Assembly (NCBI RefSeq): GCF_003867075.1
Contig: NZ_CP032544.1
Coordinates: forward strand, 538,501 to 602,500
DNA length: 64,000 nt
Direction: 5' to 3'
DNA from: Tenacibaculum mesophilum
GTDB taxonomy: Bacteria; Bacteroidota; Bacteroidia; Flavobacteriales; Flavobacteriaceae
Below the pieces are notes generated by a model, which did no database searches, was not told the DNA's origin, and saw only the letters and a program-made list of their open reading frames with translations. This document shows, piece after piece, positions 34,673 to 44,704 of this stretch. The translations under genes and the position numbers were made by a program. The first letter of the stretch is position 1, and each line of letters opens with the position of its first letter.

Positions 34673-34963
34673 TCCTATTTAGAATCATTATAGCATTTTT
34701 TTTAATACACTTAAAAATAGTGAATTATCAATTTGATAATTATTACGTGTTTTTATACTTGTTTTTTTGATATATTTTTAAAAATAGGTCTTTCTAATTA
34801 AATTAATTTGCTTTTTTGACTGTTTTGTTGTTTATTTTTAAAATTGAGGTTAAAATATTACTTTTGCTAAGCAAAAATTAACAGGATAAAGCTGTAAAAG
34901 AACGGTTTTAATACGTAATAACTTTTACTATTTCCTTCTAAATATTTAAAAACAAAACTTTTT
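34673..34963 (+). promoter_or_regulatory. acnB upstream region with -7 box and palindrome
   Basis: No gene is seen here. TACTTTTG (34859-34866) fits the -7 consensus and overlaps a perfect palindrome TTTTGCTAAGCAAAA (34862-34876) that would cover the start of transcription, as a repressor site would. The -33 element is unclear. The leader to the ATG at 34964 is about 90 bases. Confidence 0.45.
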
Positions 34964-37741
34964 ATGAACACATACTCAGATTACCTAAAGGAGATTGAAG
35001 TAAGAAAAGGTCAAGGTCTTCACCCTAAACCTATCGATGGAAGTGAATTGTTAACTGAAATCATCTCACAAATTAAAGATGTAAACAATCCTCACAGAAA
35101 AGACTCTCTTAATTTCTTTATCTATAATGTTTTACCGGGTACAACAAGTGCTGCAGGCGTAAAAGCAAACTTTTTAAAAGAAATTATTCTAGGTGAATCT
35201 GTAGTAGAAGAGATAACTCCTGCTTTTGCTTTTGAACAATTAGGACACATGAAAGGTGGTCCATCTGTTGAAGTGTTATTAGATTTAGCACTTGGAAATA
35301 ATGCTGATATTGCCGTTGAAGCAGCGAAAGTATTAAAAACTCAAGTTTTCTTATATGAAGCAGATACAGAAAGATTAGAAAAAGCATATAAAGATGGCAA
35401 TGTAATAGCTAAAGAATTAATAGAAAGTTATGCTAAGGCAGAATTCTTTACTAAGTTACCAGAAGTAGAAGAAGAAATAAAAGTAGTAACTTTTGTTGCA
35501 GGTGTAGGTGATATTTCTACCGATTTATTATCTCCTGGAGCAGACGCTCACTCTAGATCTGATCGTGAGTTACACGGACAATCTATTTTTGAGCATGATA
35601 AAGAAATGCAACAGCAATTATTAGCATTAAAAGAACAACACCCAGATAAGCGTGTAATGTTAATTGCAGAGAAAGGAACTATGGGAGTTGGATCTTCTCG
35701 TATGTCTGGAGTAAATAATGTGGCATTATGGACAGGTGTTCCTTCTTCTCCATACGTACCATTTATCAATATTGCGCCAGTAATTGCCGGTACTAATGGT
35801 ATAGCACCTATTTTCTTAACCACAGTTGGAGTAACTGGAGGAATTGGAATCGATTTAAAAAACTGGGTAAAACAAAAAGATGAAAACGGTAATACAGTTG
35901 TAGATAAAGATGGAGAACCAATTTTAAAAGAGATGTATTCTGTTAAAACTGGAACTGTTTTAACAATCAATACAAAAGAGAAAAAATTATATAACGGAGA
36001 TCAAGAGTTAAAAGATATTTCTACTGCTTTAACTCCTCAAAAGATGGAGTTTATTAAGGCTGGAGGATCTTATGCTGTAGTTTTCGGTAAAAAATTACAA
36101 ACTTTTGCCTGTAAAGCTTTAGGTATTGATATTCCTCAAGTATATGCAGCATCAAAAGAAATCTCTATTGAAAACCAAGGTTTAACAGCTGTTGAGAAAA
36201 TTTTCAATAAAAATGCTGTTGGAACTACACCAGGTAAGACATTACATGCAGGTTCTAACGTTCGTGTAGAAGTAAACATTGTAGGGTCTCAAGATACTAC
36301 AGGTTTAATGACGTCTCAAGAATTAGAGATGATGGCAGCTACGGTAATTTCACCAATTGTAGATGCTGGTTACCAATCGGGGTGTCACACAGCTTCTGTT
36401 TGGGATGATAAGTCAAAAGCGAATATTCCTCGTTTAATGAAATTTATGAACGACTTCGGTTTAATTACTGGGCGTGATCCAAAAGGTCAATATCATGCAA
36501 TGACAGATGTAATTCATAAAGTATTAAATGATATTACTGTTGATGATTGGGATATTATTATTGGTGGAGATTCTCACACTCGTATGTCTAAAGGAGTTGC
36601 TTTTGGTGCCGATTCAGGTACAGTAGCATTGGCTTTAGCAACAGGAGAGGCAACTATGCCAATTCCAGAGTCAGTTAAAGTAACCTTCAAAGGAAATATG
36701 AGAAGCTTCATGGATTTCCGTGACGTGGTACACGCTACGCAACAACAAATGTTAAAGCAATTTGATGGCGAAAACGTATTCCAAGGGCGTGTTATTGAGG
36801 TACACATTGGTACCTTAACTTCAGATCAAGCCTTTACATTTACAGACTGGACTGCTGAGATGAAGGCAAAAGCTTCTATCTGTATTTCAGAAGAAGAAAC
36901 GTTAATTGAATCTTTAGAAATTGCAAGAGATCGTATCCAAATCATGATTGATAAAGGTATGGATAACGAAAAGCAAATGTTACAAGGTTTAGTTGATAAA
37001 GCCAATAACAGAATTCAAGAGCTTAAAACTGGTACAAAACCAGCTTTAAAACCAGATGCTGATGCGAATTATTACGCAGAAGTAGTTATTGATTTAGATG
37101 AAATTGCTGAACCAATGATTGCAGACCCTGATGTAAATAATGAAGATGTTTCTAAACGTTACACACATGATACTATTCGTCCATTATCTTTTTATGGAGG
37201 AACTAAAAAAGTAGATTTAGGTTTCGTAGGATCTTGTATGGTACACAAAGGAGATATGAAAATTTTAGCTCAAATGTTAAAAAATATTGAATCTCAACAA
37301 GGAGAAGTAAAATTTAACGCTCCGTTAGTAGTAGCACCTCCAACCTATAACATTGTTGATGAATTAAAAGCAGAGGGTGATTGGGAAGTGTTACAGAAGT
37401 ACTCAGGTTTTGAATTTGATGATAATGCTCCAAAAGGGTTAGCACGTACAAAGTATGAAAACATGCTATATTTAGAGCGCCCAGGTTGTAACTTATGTAT
37501 GGGTAACCAAGAAAAAGCAGAACCAGGAGATACGGTAATGGCAACATCTACACGTTTATTCCAAGGAAGAGTTGTAAAAGATTCAGGAGAGAAAAAAGGA
37601 GAATCACTATTATCTTCAACACCAGTTGTTGTTTTGTCTACTATCTTAGGAAGAACTCCAACTATGGAAGAGTACGAAAAAGCAGTTGATGGTATTGTTT
37701 TAACTAAGTTTAAGCCATCTCAAAAGCAGTTAGTAGTATAA
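34964..37741 (+). CDS. acnB: Aconitate hydratase B
   Basis: A 925-residue AcnB-type aconitase. The N-terminal HEAT-like domain (about 1-160) and swivel domain (about 165-380, with GVGSSRMSGVNN) precede the Fe-S catalytic core. Cluster ligands are visible in GFVGSCMVHKG and ERPGCNLCMGN, and active-site segments in IGGDSHTRMSKG. It interconverts citrate and isocitrate and may also act on 2-methylisocitrate. AcnB proteins can bind RNA when iron is low. A different aconitase (mitochondrial type) follows 190 bases downstream. Confidence 0.95.
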   Translation: MNTYSDYLKEIEVRKGQGLHPKPIDGSELLTEIISQIKDVNNPHRKDSLNFFIYNVLPGTTSAAGVKANFLKEIILGESVVEEITPAFAFEQLGHMKGGPSVEVLLDLALGNNADIAVEAAKVLKTQVFLYEADTERLEKAYKDGNVIAKELIESYAKAEFFTKLPEVEEEIKVVTFVAGVGDISTDLLSPGADAHSRSDRELHGQSIFEHDKEMQQQLLALKEQHPDKRVMLIAEKGTMGVGSSRMSGVNNVALWTGVPSSPYVPFINIAPVIAGTNGIAPIFLTTVGVTGGIGIDLKNWVKQKDENGNTVVDKDGEPILKEMYSVKTGTVLTINTKEKKLYNGDQELKDISTALTPQKMEFIKAGGSYAVVFGKKLQTFACKALGIDIPQVYAASKEISIENQGLTAVEKIFNKNAVGTTPGKTLHAGSNVRVEVNIVGSQDTTGLMTSQELEMMAATVISPIVDAGYQSGCHTASVWDDKSKANIPRLMKFMNDFGLITGRDPKGQYHAMTDVIHKVLNDITVDDWDIIIGGDSHTRMSKGVAFGADSGTVALALATGEATMPIPESVKVTFKGNMRSFMDFRDVVHATQQQMLKQFDGENVFQGRVIEVHIGTLTSDQAFTFTDWTAEMKAKASICISEEETLIESLEIARDRIQIMIDKGMDNEKQMLQGLVDKANNRIQELKTGTKPALKPDADANYYAEVVIDLDEIAEPMIADPDVNNEDVSKRYTHDTIRPLSFYGGTKKVDLGFVGSCMVHKGDMKILAQMLKNIESQQGEVKFNAPLVVAPPTYNIVDELKAEGDWEVLQKYSGFEFDDNAPKGLARTKYENMLYLERPGCNLCMGNQEKAEPGDTVMATSTRLFQGRVVKDSGEKKGESLLSSTPVVVLSTILGRTPTMEEYEKAVDGIVLTKFKPSQKQLVV

Positions 37742-37764
37742 TTTATTTATTAAATAAAGTAACT

Positions 37765-37797
37765 AAAAGCTCAAGTATAATACTTGAGCTTTTTTTA
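37765..37797 (+). terminator. acnB terminator
   Basis: A 13-bp stem (37765-37777 with 37781-37793), tight 3-base loop, T-run. Confidence 0.85.
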
Positions 37798-37931
37798 TAC
37801 TGTTAACTACATATAAAATTAGAAAATCTATTATAGATAATAACTATTTAAACTCATTATAATTATATAGTAGCTTCATTTCTATACTATTTTTTTTTGG
37901 TAAATTCGTAGGATAACAAAAATTAATAAAT

Positions 37932-40199
37932 ATGGCTTTTGATATAGAAATGATAAAAGAGGTATACAGTAAAGTAGTAGAACGAGTAGATACTGCAAGA
38001 AAAATTACTGGAAAACCCTTAACATTAGCAGAGAAAATTTTATACACACATCTTTGGGATGGAACACCAACGAAAGCTTTCGAAAGAGGAAAGGATTATG
38101 TTGATTTTGCTCCAGATCGTATCGCTTGTCAAGATGCAACAGCACAAATGGCATTGTTACAGTTTATGCAAGCAGGAAAAGATAAAGTAGCTGTACCAAC
38201 AACGGTGCATTGCGATCATTTAATTCAGGCAAAAGTAGGTGCTTCAACAGATTTGCAAACAGCATTAAATAACTCAAATGAAGTTTTTAATTTTTTAGAG
38301 TCAGTTTCTAATAAATATGGAATTGGTTTCTGGAAACCAGGAGCGGGAATTATTCACCAAGTAGTCTTGGAAAACTACGCTTTTCCGGGAGGAATGATGA
38401 TTGGAACGGATTCTCACACAGTAAATGCTGGAGGTTTAGGAATGGTAGCCATTGGTGTTGGAGGTGCAGATGCTGTAGATGTTATGGCAGGAATGCCTTG
38501 GGAATTAAAATTTCCTAAGCTGATAGGTGTAAAGTTAACAGGTAAATTATCTGGATGGACAGCACCAAAAGATGTTATTTTAAAAGTTGCAGAAATTTTA
38601 ACAGTTAAAGGAGGAACAGGTGCTATTGTAGAGTATTTTGGACCTGGTGCAACAGCAATGTCGTGTACAGGAAAAGGAACTATTTGTAATATGGGGGCAG
38701 AAATTGGAGCAACAACCTCTACTTTTGGTTACGATGAATCTATGGAGCGTTATTTACGAGCAACAGATAGAAGTGATGTAGCAGATGCAGCAAATGAAAT
38801 AAAAGAATACTTAACGGCAGATGCTGAAGTATATGCAAACCCTGAACAATATTTTGACCAGGTAATTGAAATTAATCTATCAGAATTAGGCCCATTATTA
38901 AACGGACCTTTTACGCCAGATTTATCTACTCCAGTAGGAAAGGAAATGACAGAGAAAGCTCAAGCAAACGATTGGCCATTGCAGGTAGAATGGGGATTGA
39001 TAGGTTCTTGTACAAACTCTTCTTATGAAGATCTATCGCGTGCGGCTTCTATTGCACAACAAGCAATAGATAAAGGATTGAAAACAAAAGCAGAGTTTGG
39101 TATAAACCCAGGGTCTGAGCAAGTACGTTATACTGCTGAAAGAGATGGTATCTTACAAGTTTTTGAAAACTTAGATGCAAAAATATTTACTAACGCGTGC
39201 GGACCATGTATTGGTCAGTGGGGACGTTATGAAGACCCGAAGAATGCTCCTAAAAATTCAATAGTACACTCATTTAATAGAAACTTTGCAAAGCGCGCCG
39301 ATGGTAATCCAAATACACATGCCTTTGTTGCTTCTCCAGAATTAACCGCAGCCATTGCTATTGCAGGTCGTTTAGATTTTAATCCATTAACAGATAAGTT
39401 AATTAATGAAGATGGAGAAGAAGTGATGTTAGACGAACCTACAGGTTGGGAATTACCACCAAAAGGATTTGAAGTTGACGATAATGGATATTTAGCTCCA
39501 GAAGAAGATGGTAGTGATGTTGAAGTTGTAGTAGATCCAAATTCTGAACGATTAGAATTGTTAACTCCATTTACACCAATTGGAGATGAAATAAAAGGAG
39601 CTAAATTATTAATTAAAGCTCACGGTAAATGTACTACAGATCATATTTCTATGGCAGGACCATGGTTACGTTATCGTGGTCATTTAGATAATATTTCCAA
39701 TAACTGTTTAATAGGGGCTGTAAATGCCTTTAATATGCAAACTAACTTTGTAAAAAGTCAGTTAACAGGTGAATATGATGCAGTACCAAAAACACAAAGA
39801 GCGTATAAAGCGAAAGGAATTCCAACTATAGTTGTAGGTGATCATAATTATGGAGAAGGATCTTCTCGTGAGCATGCAGCTATGGAGCCTCGTCATTTAG
39901 GTGTAGTAGCAGTTTTAGTAAAGTCTTTTGCTCGTATTCATGAAACAAATCTAAAAAAACAAGGAATGTTAGGGTTAACATTTGACAACGAAAATGACTA
40001 TGATTTAATTCAAGAAGATGACACGTTCAACTTTTTAGATTTAAACGAATTTGCTCCAGACAAACCATTAACAATAGAAGTTGTTCATGCAGACGGTTCA
40101 AAAGATATTATTATTACAAACCATACATATAATAAAGGGCAAATAGAGTGGTTTAAAGAAGGTTCAGCTTTAAACTTAATAAAAAAGCAAAACGCTTAA
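37932..40199 (+). CDS. Aconitate hydratase, mitochondrial-type
   Basis: A 755-residue aconitase whose domain order (Fe-S core first, swivel last) differs from the AcnB upstream. Seen: [14 protein letters not shown], cluster ligands in [13 protein letters not shown] and [11 protein letters not shown], and the swivel motif [15 protein letters not shown]. The length matches eukaryotic mitochondrial aconitase, a form common in Bacteroidota. It catalyses the same citrate/isocitrate step. It has its own upstream gap and terminator, so it is probably controlled separately from acnB. Confidence 0.93.
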   Translation: MAFDIEMIKEVYSKVVERVDTARKITGKPLTLAEKILYTHLWDGTPTKAFERGKDYVDFAPDRIACQDATAQMALLQFMQAGKDKVAVPTTVHCDHLIQAKVGASTDLQTALNNSNEVFNFLESVSNKYGIGFWKPGAGIIHQVVLENYAFPGGMMIGTDSHTVNAGGLGMVAIGVGGADAVDVMAGMPWELKFPKLIGVKLTGKLSGWTAPKDVILKVAEILTVKGGTGAIVEYFGPGATAMSCTGKGTICNMGAEIGATTSTFGYDESMERYLRATDRSDVADAANEIKEYLTADAEVYANPEQYFDQVIEINLSELGPLLNGPFTPDLSTPVGKEMTEKAQANDWPLQVEWGLIGSCTNSSYEDLSRAASIAQQAIDKGLKTKAEFGINPGSEQVRYTAERDGILQVFENLDAKIFTNACGPCIGQWGRYEDPKNAPKNSIVHSFNRNFAKRADGNPNTHAFVASPELTAAIAIAGRLDFNPLTDKLINEDGEEVMLDEPTGWELPPKGFEVDDNGYLAPEEDGSDVEVVVDPNSERLELLTPFTPIGDEIKGAKLLIKAHGKCTTDHISMAGPWLRYRGHLDNISNNCLIGAVNAFNMQTNFVKSQLTGEYDAVPKTQRAYKAKGIPTIVVGDHNYGEGSSREHAAMEPRHLGVVAVLVKSFARIHETNLKKQGMLGLTFDNENDYDLIQEDDTFNFLDLNEFAPDKPLTIEVVHADGSKDIIITNHTYNKGQIEWFKEGSALNLIKKQNA

Positions 40200-40225
40200 A
40201 AAGCTACTCGCAAAATAGAGGTAAA

Positions 40226-40257
40226 AAAAGCTCTGGAAAACTCCAGAGCTTTTTTTG
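40226..40257 (+). terminator. Terminator after the second aconitase gene
   Basis: The stem AGCTCTGG (40229-40236) pairs with CCAGAGCT (40243-40250), with A-run before and T-run after. Confidence 0.85.
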
Positions 40258-40303
40258 TAATGTATTTTTAGCTTTTTCGACTTAAAATTTAAAAGTAAAA
40301 ACT

Positions 40304-40975
40304 ATGAGTGCACTTTGGTATTTTGAAGATGTTAACTTATTTAAAATATTATGCCCACATAAATATCCTGCCTATAAAGAAACACATACTTTAAGTCTTT
40401 ATAAAAAGAAAGACTATATCTATTTTGAAGAAGATGTCGCAAATAAAATTTATTTAATAGATAAAGGAAAGGTTAAACTAGGTTATTATACAGAAGAAGG
40501 AGAAGAAGTAATTAAGGCTATTTTAACCAAAGGAGAAATATTTGGAGAAAAAGCTATTTTGGGTATTGAAAAACGAAATGAATTTGCTCAATCTATAGAT
40601 AATACAACAGAAATTTGTCCAGTATCACGAGAAACTATGTATTCTTTGATGAGAGATAATATACCTGTAAGTTTTAAGATTTATAAATTTATTGGTTTGA
40701 GAATAAAAAAGTTAGAAAGAAGGCTTCAGTTATTATTCTTTAAAGACACACGTACTCGCTTATTAGAGTTTTTTAAAGAGTTGTGTGAAGAATATGGACA
40801 TGAATGTGAAAAAACTGGAGATCAAGTAATAGAACACCCATATACACAAAAAGATATAGCAACACTTATAGGTACTTCAAGGCCAACTTTAAACACCTTA
40901 ATGAACGAGTTAAAAGAAGAAAAAATTATTAATTTTAATAGAAAGGAGATACGACTACTTAAAAAAATAGCGTAA
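40304..40975 (+). CDS. Crp/Fnr-family transcription regulator
   Basis: A 223-residue protein with a cyclic-nucleotide-binding fold (about 25-140; FEEDVANKIYLIDKGKVKLGYYTEEGEE, LTKGEIFGEKAILG) and a Crp-type winged helix (about 150-220) with recognition helix TQKDIATLIGTSRPTLNTLMNEL (split: TQKDIATLIGTSRPT then LNTLMNEL). It has no Cys cluster near the N-terminus to suggest an Fnr-type Fe-S sensor. Target genes cannot be read from sequence; its place behind two aconitase genes makes carbon or redox control a reasonable guess. Confidence 0.88.
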   Translation: MSALWYFEDVNLFKILCPHKYPAYKETHTLSLYKKKDYIYFEEDVANKIYLIDKGKVKLGYYTEEGEEVIKAILTKGEIFGEKAILGIEKRNEFAQSIDNTTEICPVSRETMYSLMRDNIPVSFKIYKFIGLRIKKLERRLQLLFFKDTRTRLLEFFKELCEEYGHECEKTGDQVIEHPYTQKDIATLIGTSRPTLNTLMNELKEEKIINFNRKEIRLLKKIA

Positions 40976-41013
40976 GTGTAAGCTAGCTAACATTTTATTA
41001 GAAAAACTGCAAG

Positions 41014-41021
41014 TAACTTTG
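41014..41021 (+). promoter_or_regulatory. -7 box of the RskA-like lipoprotein gene
   Basis: TAACTTTG fits TAnnTTTG and lies 30 bases before ATG 41052. It excludes the in-frame TTG at 41019 as a start. Confidence 0.55.
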
Positions 41022-41051
41022 TTTTTGTATAAACTCAAAATTACAAAAACA

Positions 41052-41936
41052 ATGAAAAAAATACTTTTAACAATAGCAGCAGTAAGTGCGTTAACTTTTG
41101 TTGCCTGTAATGATGATGACGATAATACACCAAAAACATCAAACTTAAGTTTAAATGTTAATGGTCTAGAGAATTTAGGAACTGATTATGTGTATGAAGG
41201 TTGGATAATTGTAGGAGGAGCTCCTGTATCAACAGGAACTTTTAATGTAAATGATTCAGGAGAATTGTCTGAAAGCTCTTTTGTAGTTGATTCTGACATG
41301 CTATCAGCAGCAACTACATTTGTTTTAACCATTGAACCAGCAAACGACCCAGATCCAGCACCAGCAAATACTAAAGTGCTAGCAGGAGATTTTTCAGGAA
41401 ATTCAGCAGGAATATCATCTACAGGAATTGTAGGAGACTTTTCAACTTCAACAGGTAAATACATTTTAGCTACCCCAACTGATGGAATGATGAATAATGA
41501 AAGAAGTGGTATTTGGTTTTTAGACTTAACAGGAGGGAGTCCTGCAACAGGACTTTCTTTACCAACTTTACCTGAGGGCTGGAAATATGAAGGTTGGGTA
41601 GTTATTAATGGTACGCCAATTAGTACAGGAACTTTTACAGATGTAGCAATGGCAGATGATAATGCAACAACAACACCATTTAAAGGTAATGAAAATAATG
41701 GACCAGGATACCCGGGAGAAGATTTTATACAAAATGCTCCAGATGGATTTATTTTTCCAACAGATTTAAGAGGAACAACAGCTGTTATTTCTGTTGAACC
41801 CTATCCAGATAACAGTCCAGCTCCATTTACATTAAAACCTTTAGCACATGGAGTACCAGCAGATGCAGAAGATCATGTAACATTTGATATGGAAGCAGGG
41901 CCTGTTAGAGAAATTAGAGGAACAGTAACACGATAG
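41052..41936 (+). CDS. Lipoprotein with two tandem anti-sigma-K (RskA C-terminal)-like domains
   Basis: A 294-residue lipoprotein with lipobox FVAC, then an Asp run (NDDDDN). Two homologous domains follow, each with YEGW, a (V/I)(N/G)G-xP(V/I)STGTF strand and a (T/V)EP...PAP strand: YEGWIIVGGAPVSTGTF with LTIEPANDPDPAP, and YEGWVVINGTPISTGTF with VEPYPDNSPAP. This pattern matches the periplasmic C-terminal domain of RskA-type anti-sigma factors, but the sigma-binding part and membrane helix are missing. So a surface or periplasmic binding role is more likely than sigma control. ATG 41052 is chosen for its signal peptide and promoter. Confidence 0.75.
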   Translation: MKKILLTIAAVSALTFVACNDDDDNTPKTSNLSLNVNGLENLGTDYVYEGWIIVGGAPVSTGTFNVNDSGELSESSFVVDSDMLSAATTFVLTIEPANDPDPAPANTKVLAGDFSGNSAGISSTGIVGDFSTSTGKYILATPTDGMMNNERSGIWFLDLTGGSPATGLSLPTLPEGWKYEGWVVINGTPISTGTFTDVAMADDNATTTPFKGNENNGPGYPGEDFIQNAPDGFIFPTDLRGTTAVISVEPYPDNSPAPFTLKPLAHGVPADAEDHVTFDMEAGPVREIRGTVTR

Positions 41937-41961
41937 AATAATTTGTGTAATTTACATATGT

Positions 41962-41996
41962 AAGAGTAATCAATTATCTTTGATTACTCTTTTTTA
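41962..41996 (+). terminator. Terminator after the RskA-like lipoprotein gene
   Basis: A 12-bp stem (41962-41973 with 41980-41991) and a T-run. Confidence 0.8.
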
Positions 41997-42011
41997 TATA
42001 TAAAACTATTT

Positions 42012-42722
42012 ATGACAGATTTTTTTAAGAATATATCTCAAAAACCATTGCATGTAATTAATGCTAACATATCTTTTAATGAGTACATTCCAATTTCAAT
42101 AGCTGCATCTAACAAAGAGTTAACTTTTGACGTTTCTTCATCAAAAGAATGGGAAGCATATTTAGAAAACTACTTTTTTAAACATAAAAAAACAGTTGCT
42201 TTTGGAGGATATTTAGAAGTAAGAGATATTTATAATAGAAGTGAACATTTTAATAAATTATCAGAAGAAAATCAACGAAATATTCATTTGGGAATTGATT
42301 TGTGGTGTGATGCAGGTACAGATATTTTAGCAGTATTAGATGGAGAAATTCATAGTTTTAAAAACAATGTAAACTATGGAGATTATGGACCAACAATTAT
42401 AATCAAACATTCAATAGAAGGAAATGAATTTTATTCATTGTATGGTCATTTATCCTTAGAATCTTTAAAAGACATATCAGTAGGTAAAAAAGTTAAACAA
42501 GGAGAGAAAATTGGAACTTTAGGAGATAGTTCTGTAAATGGAGATTATGCTCCGCATTTACACTTTCAGTTAATAATAGATATTGAAGATTATTATGGAG
42601 ATTACCCAGGAGTGTCTTCAAAAAAGACGTTGGATTTTTACAAGCAAAATTGCCCTAATCCTAATTTATTATTAAAATTGCCCCATGAAACCCTCATAGA
42701 TGGATTAAGCAAAACAATATAA
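42012..42722 (+). CDS. M23-family (LytM-type) peptidase-like protein without signal peptide
   Basis: A 236-residue protein with the LytM core: HLGIDLWCDAGTDI (zinc His and Asp of HxxxD, about 95-99), YSLYGHLS (about 142-149) and HLHFQL (HxH, about 181-183). All zinc ligands are present, so it may be an active metallopeptidase. There is no signal peptide or membrane segment, which is odd for a peptidoglycan hydrolase. Similar cytosolic M23 domains occur alone or fused to aminotransferases. The substrate is unknown. Confidence 0.8.
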   Translation: MTDFFKNISQKPLHVINANISFNEYIPISIAASNKELTFDVSSSKEWEAYLENYFFKHKKTVAFGGYLEVRDIYNRSEHFNKLSEENQRNIHLGIDLWCDAGTDILAVLDGEIHSFKNNVNYGDYGPTIIIKHSIEGNEFYSLYGHLSLESLKDISVGKKVKQGEKIGTLGDSSVNGDYAPHLHFQLIIDIEDYYGDYPGVSSKKTLDFYKQNCPNPNLLLKLPHETLIDGLSKTI

Positions 42723-42783
42723 TCGCCCTAAGTAAAGAGAATGAATAAAAGTTAGGGTCAGTTAATTATTAAAATTTGAATTT

Positions 42784-43257
42784 TTGAAATATAGACAACT
42801 TACAAAGGAGCAGTTTGAAGGACTACACGAAGAGTTCGCACGTTTTTTAGCATCACAAAACATTGATAAAAAAGAATGGGATGAATTAAAAAAAGAGAAA
42901 CCACATGTGGCAGAAGATGAAATGAATGTATTTAGCGATGTTGTTTGGGATGATGTATTAACCAAAACAGAGTACTTAGAACATTTTTCTCCAAATTTAG
43001 TAAACCTATTTAAATGCGAAGAAAAAGAAATGCATCGCATTGTGATAAAAATTGATAAAGAGGTTAATGTTTTAGAGCAAGAAGGATTTGAATGGCTATT
43101 AAAAAATCCAAATGATGAAGCAATTGAGTTTTTAAGAGGCTCAAAAGCATATCAAGAAGAAAGAAATGCTGAAATTTTTGACTTAATTGAGAAAGGAAGT
43201 ACTATTTCTAAAGGAGAACTGTACGAGTATTTTGATCGATTAACATCAAATTCATAA
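42784..43257 (+). CDS. DUF6495 family protein
   Basis: A 157-residue soluble, acidic, helical protein (KYRQLTKEQFEGLHEEFARF at the start, then DKKEWDELKKEKP). It matches a flavobacterial family of unknown function. The start is TTG 42784; the next in-frame ATG is 46 codons later and would remove the conserved N-terminus. Its last 6 bases overlap the end of the convergent sirtuin gene. Confidence 0.75.
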   Translation: MKYRQLTKEQFEGLHEEFARFLASQNIDKKEWDELKKEKPHVAEDEMNVFSDVVWDDVLTKTEYLEHFSPNLVNLFKCEEKEMHRIVIKIDKEVNVLEQEGFEWLLKNPNDEAIEFLRGSKAYQEERNAEIFDLIEKGSTISKGELYEYFDRLTSNS

Positions 43258-43944
43258 AGCCTTATTAAGTATTGTAATTAACTTATCAGTACCAGAACTA
43301 GCAACGTCTTCAATAATAGTTAAGTTATTGAAGGCGTTTTTATTTACAGCAGGTTTAGGATCTATAAAATAAATTGGTGTGTTATGCGGTACATAATTAA
43401 CCAAACTAGCCGCAGGATATACTTGCATAGAAGTCCCTATAATTACTAAAATATCAGCTTGTAAAGTAATTTCAGCAGCTTTTTCCAATAATGGAACATC
43501 TTCACCAAACCAAACAATATGTGGGCGTAATTGAGCTTTTTCTTCACAAACATCTCCTAAAGCAATATCCTTTTTCCAAGGATATACTAAGTTTTCATTT
43601 TGGGTACTACGTACTTTTAATAGTTCACCGTGTAAGTGAATCACATCAGAACTACCTGCCCGTTCGTGTAAATCATCTACGTTTTGCGTAATAATATCAA
43701 CTTCAAAATTATTTTCTAAAGAAACTAGATTATGATGTGCTTTATTAGGAGAAACTTCTAAAAGTTGCCTTCTACGCTGGTTATAAAAATCTAACACTAA
43801 CTCAGGGTTAGCACGAAACCCTTCAGGTGAAGCCACCTCATAAATATCATGTCCTTCCCATAAACCATCAGCATCCCTGAAAGTTTTAATACCGCTTTCA
43901 GCACTAATACCAGCACCTGTTAATACAACCAATCGTTTTTTCAT
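43252..43944 (-). CDS. NAD-dependent protein deacylase, SIR2 family
   Basis: A 230-residue sirtuin. NAD-binding motifs GAGISAESGIKTFRD (11-25) and QNVDDLHERAG are present, with the catalytic His in HLHGE, and GTSMQVYPAASLV and the C-terminal NAD segment (EDVASSGTD) follow. It removes acyl groups from lysine using NAD. The four Cys of the usual zinc ribbon are absent: only one Cys (VCEEKAQLRPHIVWFGE) remains in that region, so structural zinc is not expected. It sits between convergent DUF6495 and divergent trmH. Confidence 0.9.
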   Translation of the reverse strand: MKKRLVVLTGAGISAESGIKTFRDADGLWEGHDIYEVASPEGFRANPELVLDFYNQRRRQLLEVSPNKAHHNLVSLENNFEVDIITQNVDDLHERAGSSDVIHLHGELLKVRSTQNENLVYPWKKDIALGDVCEEKAQLRPHIVWFGEDVPLLEKAAEITLQADILVIIGTSMQVYPAASLVNYVPHNTPIYFIDPKPAVNKNAFNNLTIIEDVASSGTDKLITILNKAL

Positions 43945-44020
43945 AAATATAAATTTTGTTGCAAGTTTAAGAAAATAAATACAGGGCTATCGCTCTGCGC
44001 TTAAAAATAGGAAAAATTAC

Positions 44021-44028
44021 TATGTTTG
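44021..44028 (+). promoter_or_regulatory. -7 box directly before the trmH start
   Basis: TATGTTTG fits TAnnTTTG and ends only four bases before ATG 44033, implying a leaderless or nearly leaderless mRNA. Confidence 0.5.
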
Positions 44029-44032
44029 TTGT

Positions 44033-44704
44033 ATGATTGATGAAGAATTATTAGCCTATTTAGAAGGCTACATTACTGAGAAAAGAAAAGAAACCTTTTA
44101 TAAGGTTTTAAATGAACGCACACGTCATTTCACGGTAGTGTTAGAAGATATTTACCAACCACACAATGCCAGTGCGGTGGTGAGAAGTTGCGATATTTTT
44201 GGAGTACAAGATGTGTATGCAATTGAAAATAAGTTTACGAACAAGGTTTCAAGACATGTAGCAAAAGGAAGCCAGAAATGGTTAGACATCCACCGATATA
44301 AAGAAGATGGAGACAATACCAAAGCTTGTTTAGAAGATTTACGAGCAAAAGGATACCAAATTATAGGAACCACTCCACATACTGATTCGTGTATTTTACC
44401 CGATTTTGATGTGACAAAAAAATCTGCATTTGTTTTTGGAGCTGAAAAAGATGGGATTTCAGATTATATCAAACAAGAAGCGGATGGGTTTTTAAAAATA
44501 CCAATGGTAGGTTTTACCGAGAGTTTAAACATATCAGTAGCAGCAGCTATTACTTTACAAGATGTAACTACACGTTTGAAAAGAACAGATATGCATTGGC
44601 AACTTTCAGAAGAAGAAAAGAAAGTATTGTACTTTAAATGGATAAAAAATACGATTAAAAATCCAGAGAAACTGATAGAGTACTATTATAAAGAACTTAC
44701 TTAG
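44033..44704 (+). CDS. trmH: tRNA 2'-O-methyltransferase TrmH (SpoU family)
   Basis: A 223-residue SPOUT methyltransferase. Motif 1 is HNASAVVRSCDIFGV (catalytic Arg and Asn), motif 2 is FVFGAEKDGIS and motif 3 is IPMVGFTESLNISVAAAI, which forms the knotted SAM site. The closest function is 2'-O-methylation of G18 in tRNAs. Its end overlaps the convergent topB by eight bases. Confidence 0.88.
   Translation: MIDEELLAYLEGYITEKRKETFYKVLNERTRHFTVVLEDIYQPHNASAVVRSCDIFGVQDVYAIENKFTNKVSRHVAKGSQKWLDIHRYKEDGDNTKACLEDLRAKGYQIIGTTPHTDSCILPDFDVTKKSAFVFGAEKDGISDYIKQEADGFLKIPMVGFTESLNISVAAAITLQDVTTRLKRTDMHWQLSEEEKKVLYFKWIKNTIKNPEKLIEYYYKELT

Noticed and set aside
42012..42722. Secreted cell-wall hydrolase
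   Set aside because: The M23 motifs are intact, but there is no signal peptide or membrane anchor, so a cytosolic role is at least as likely.
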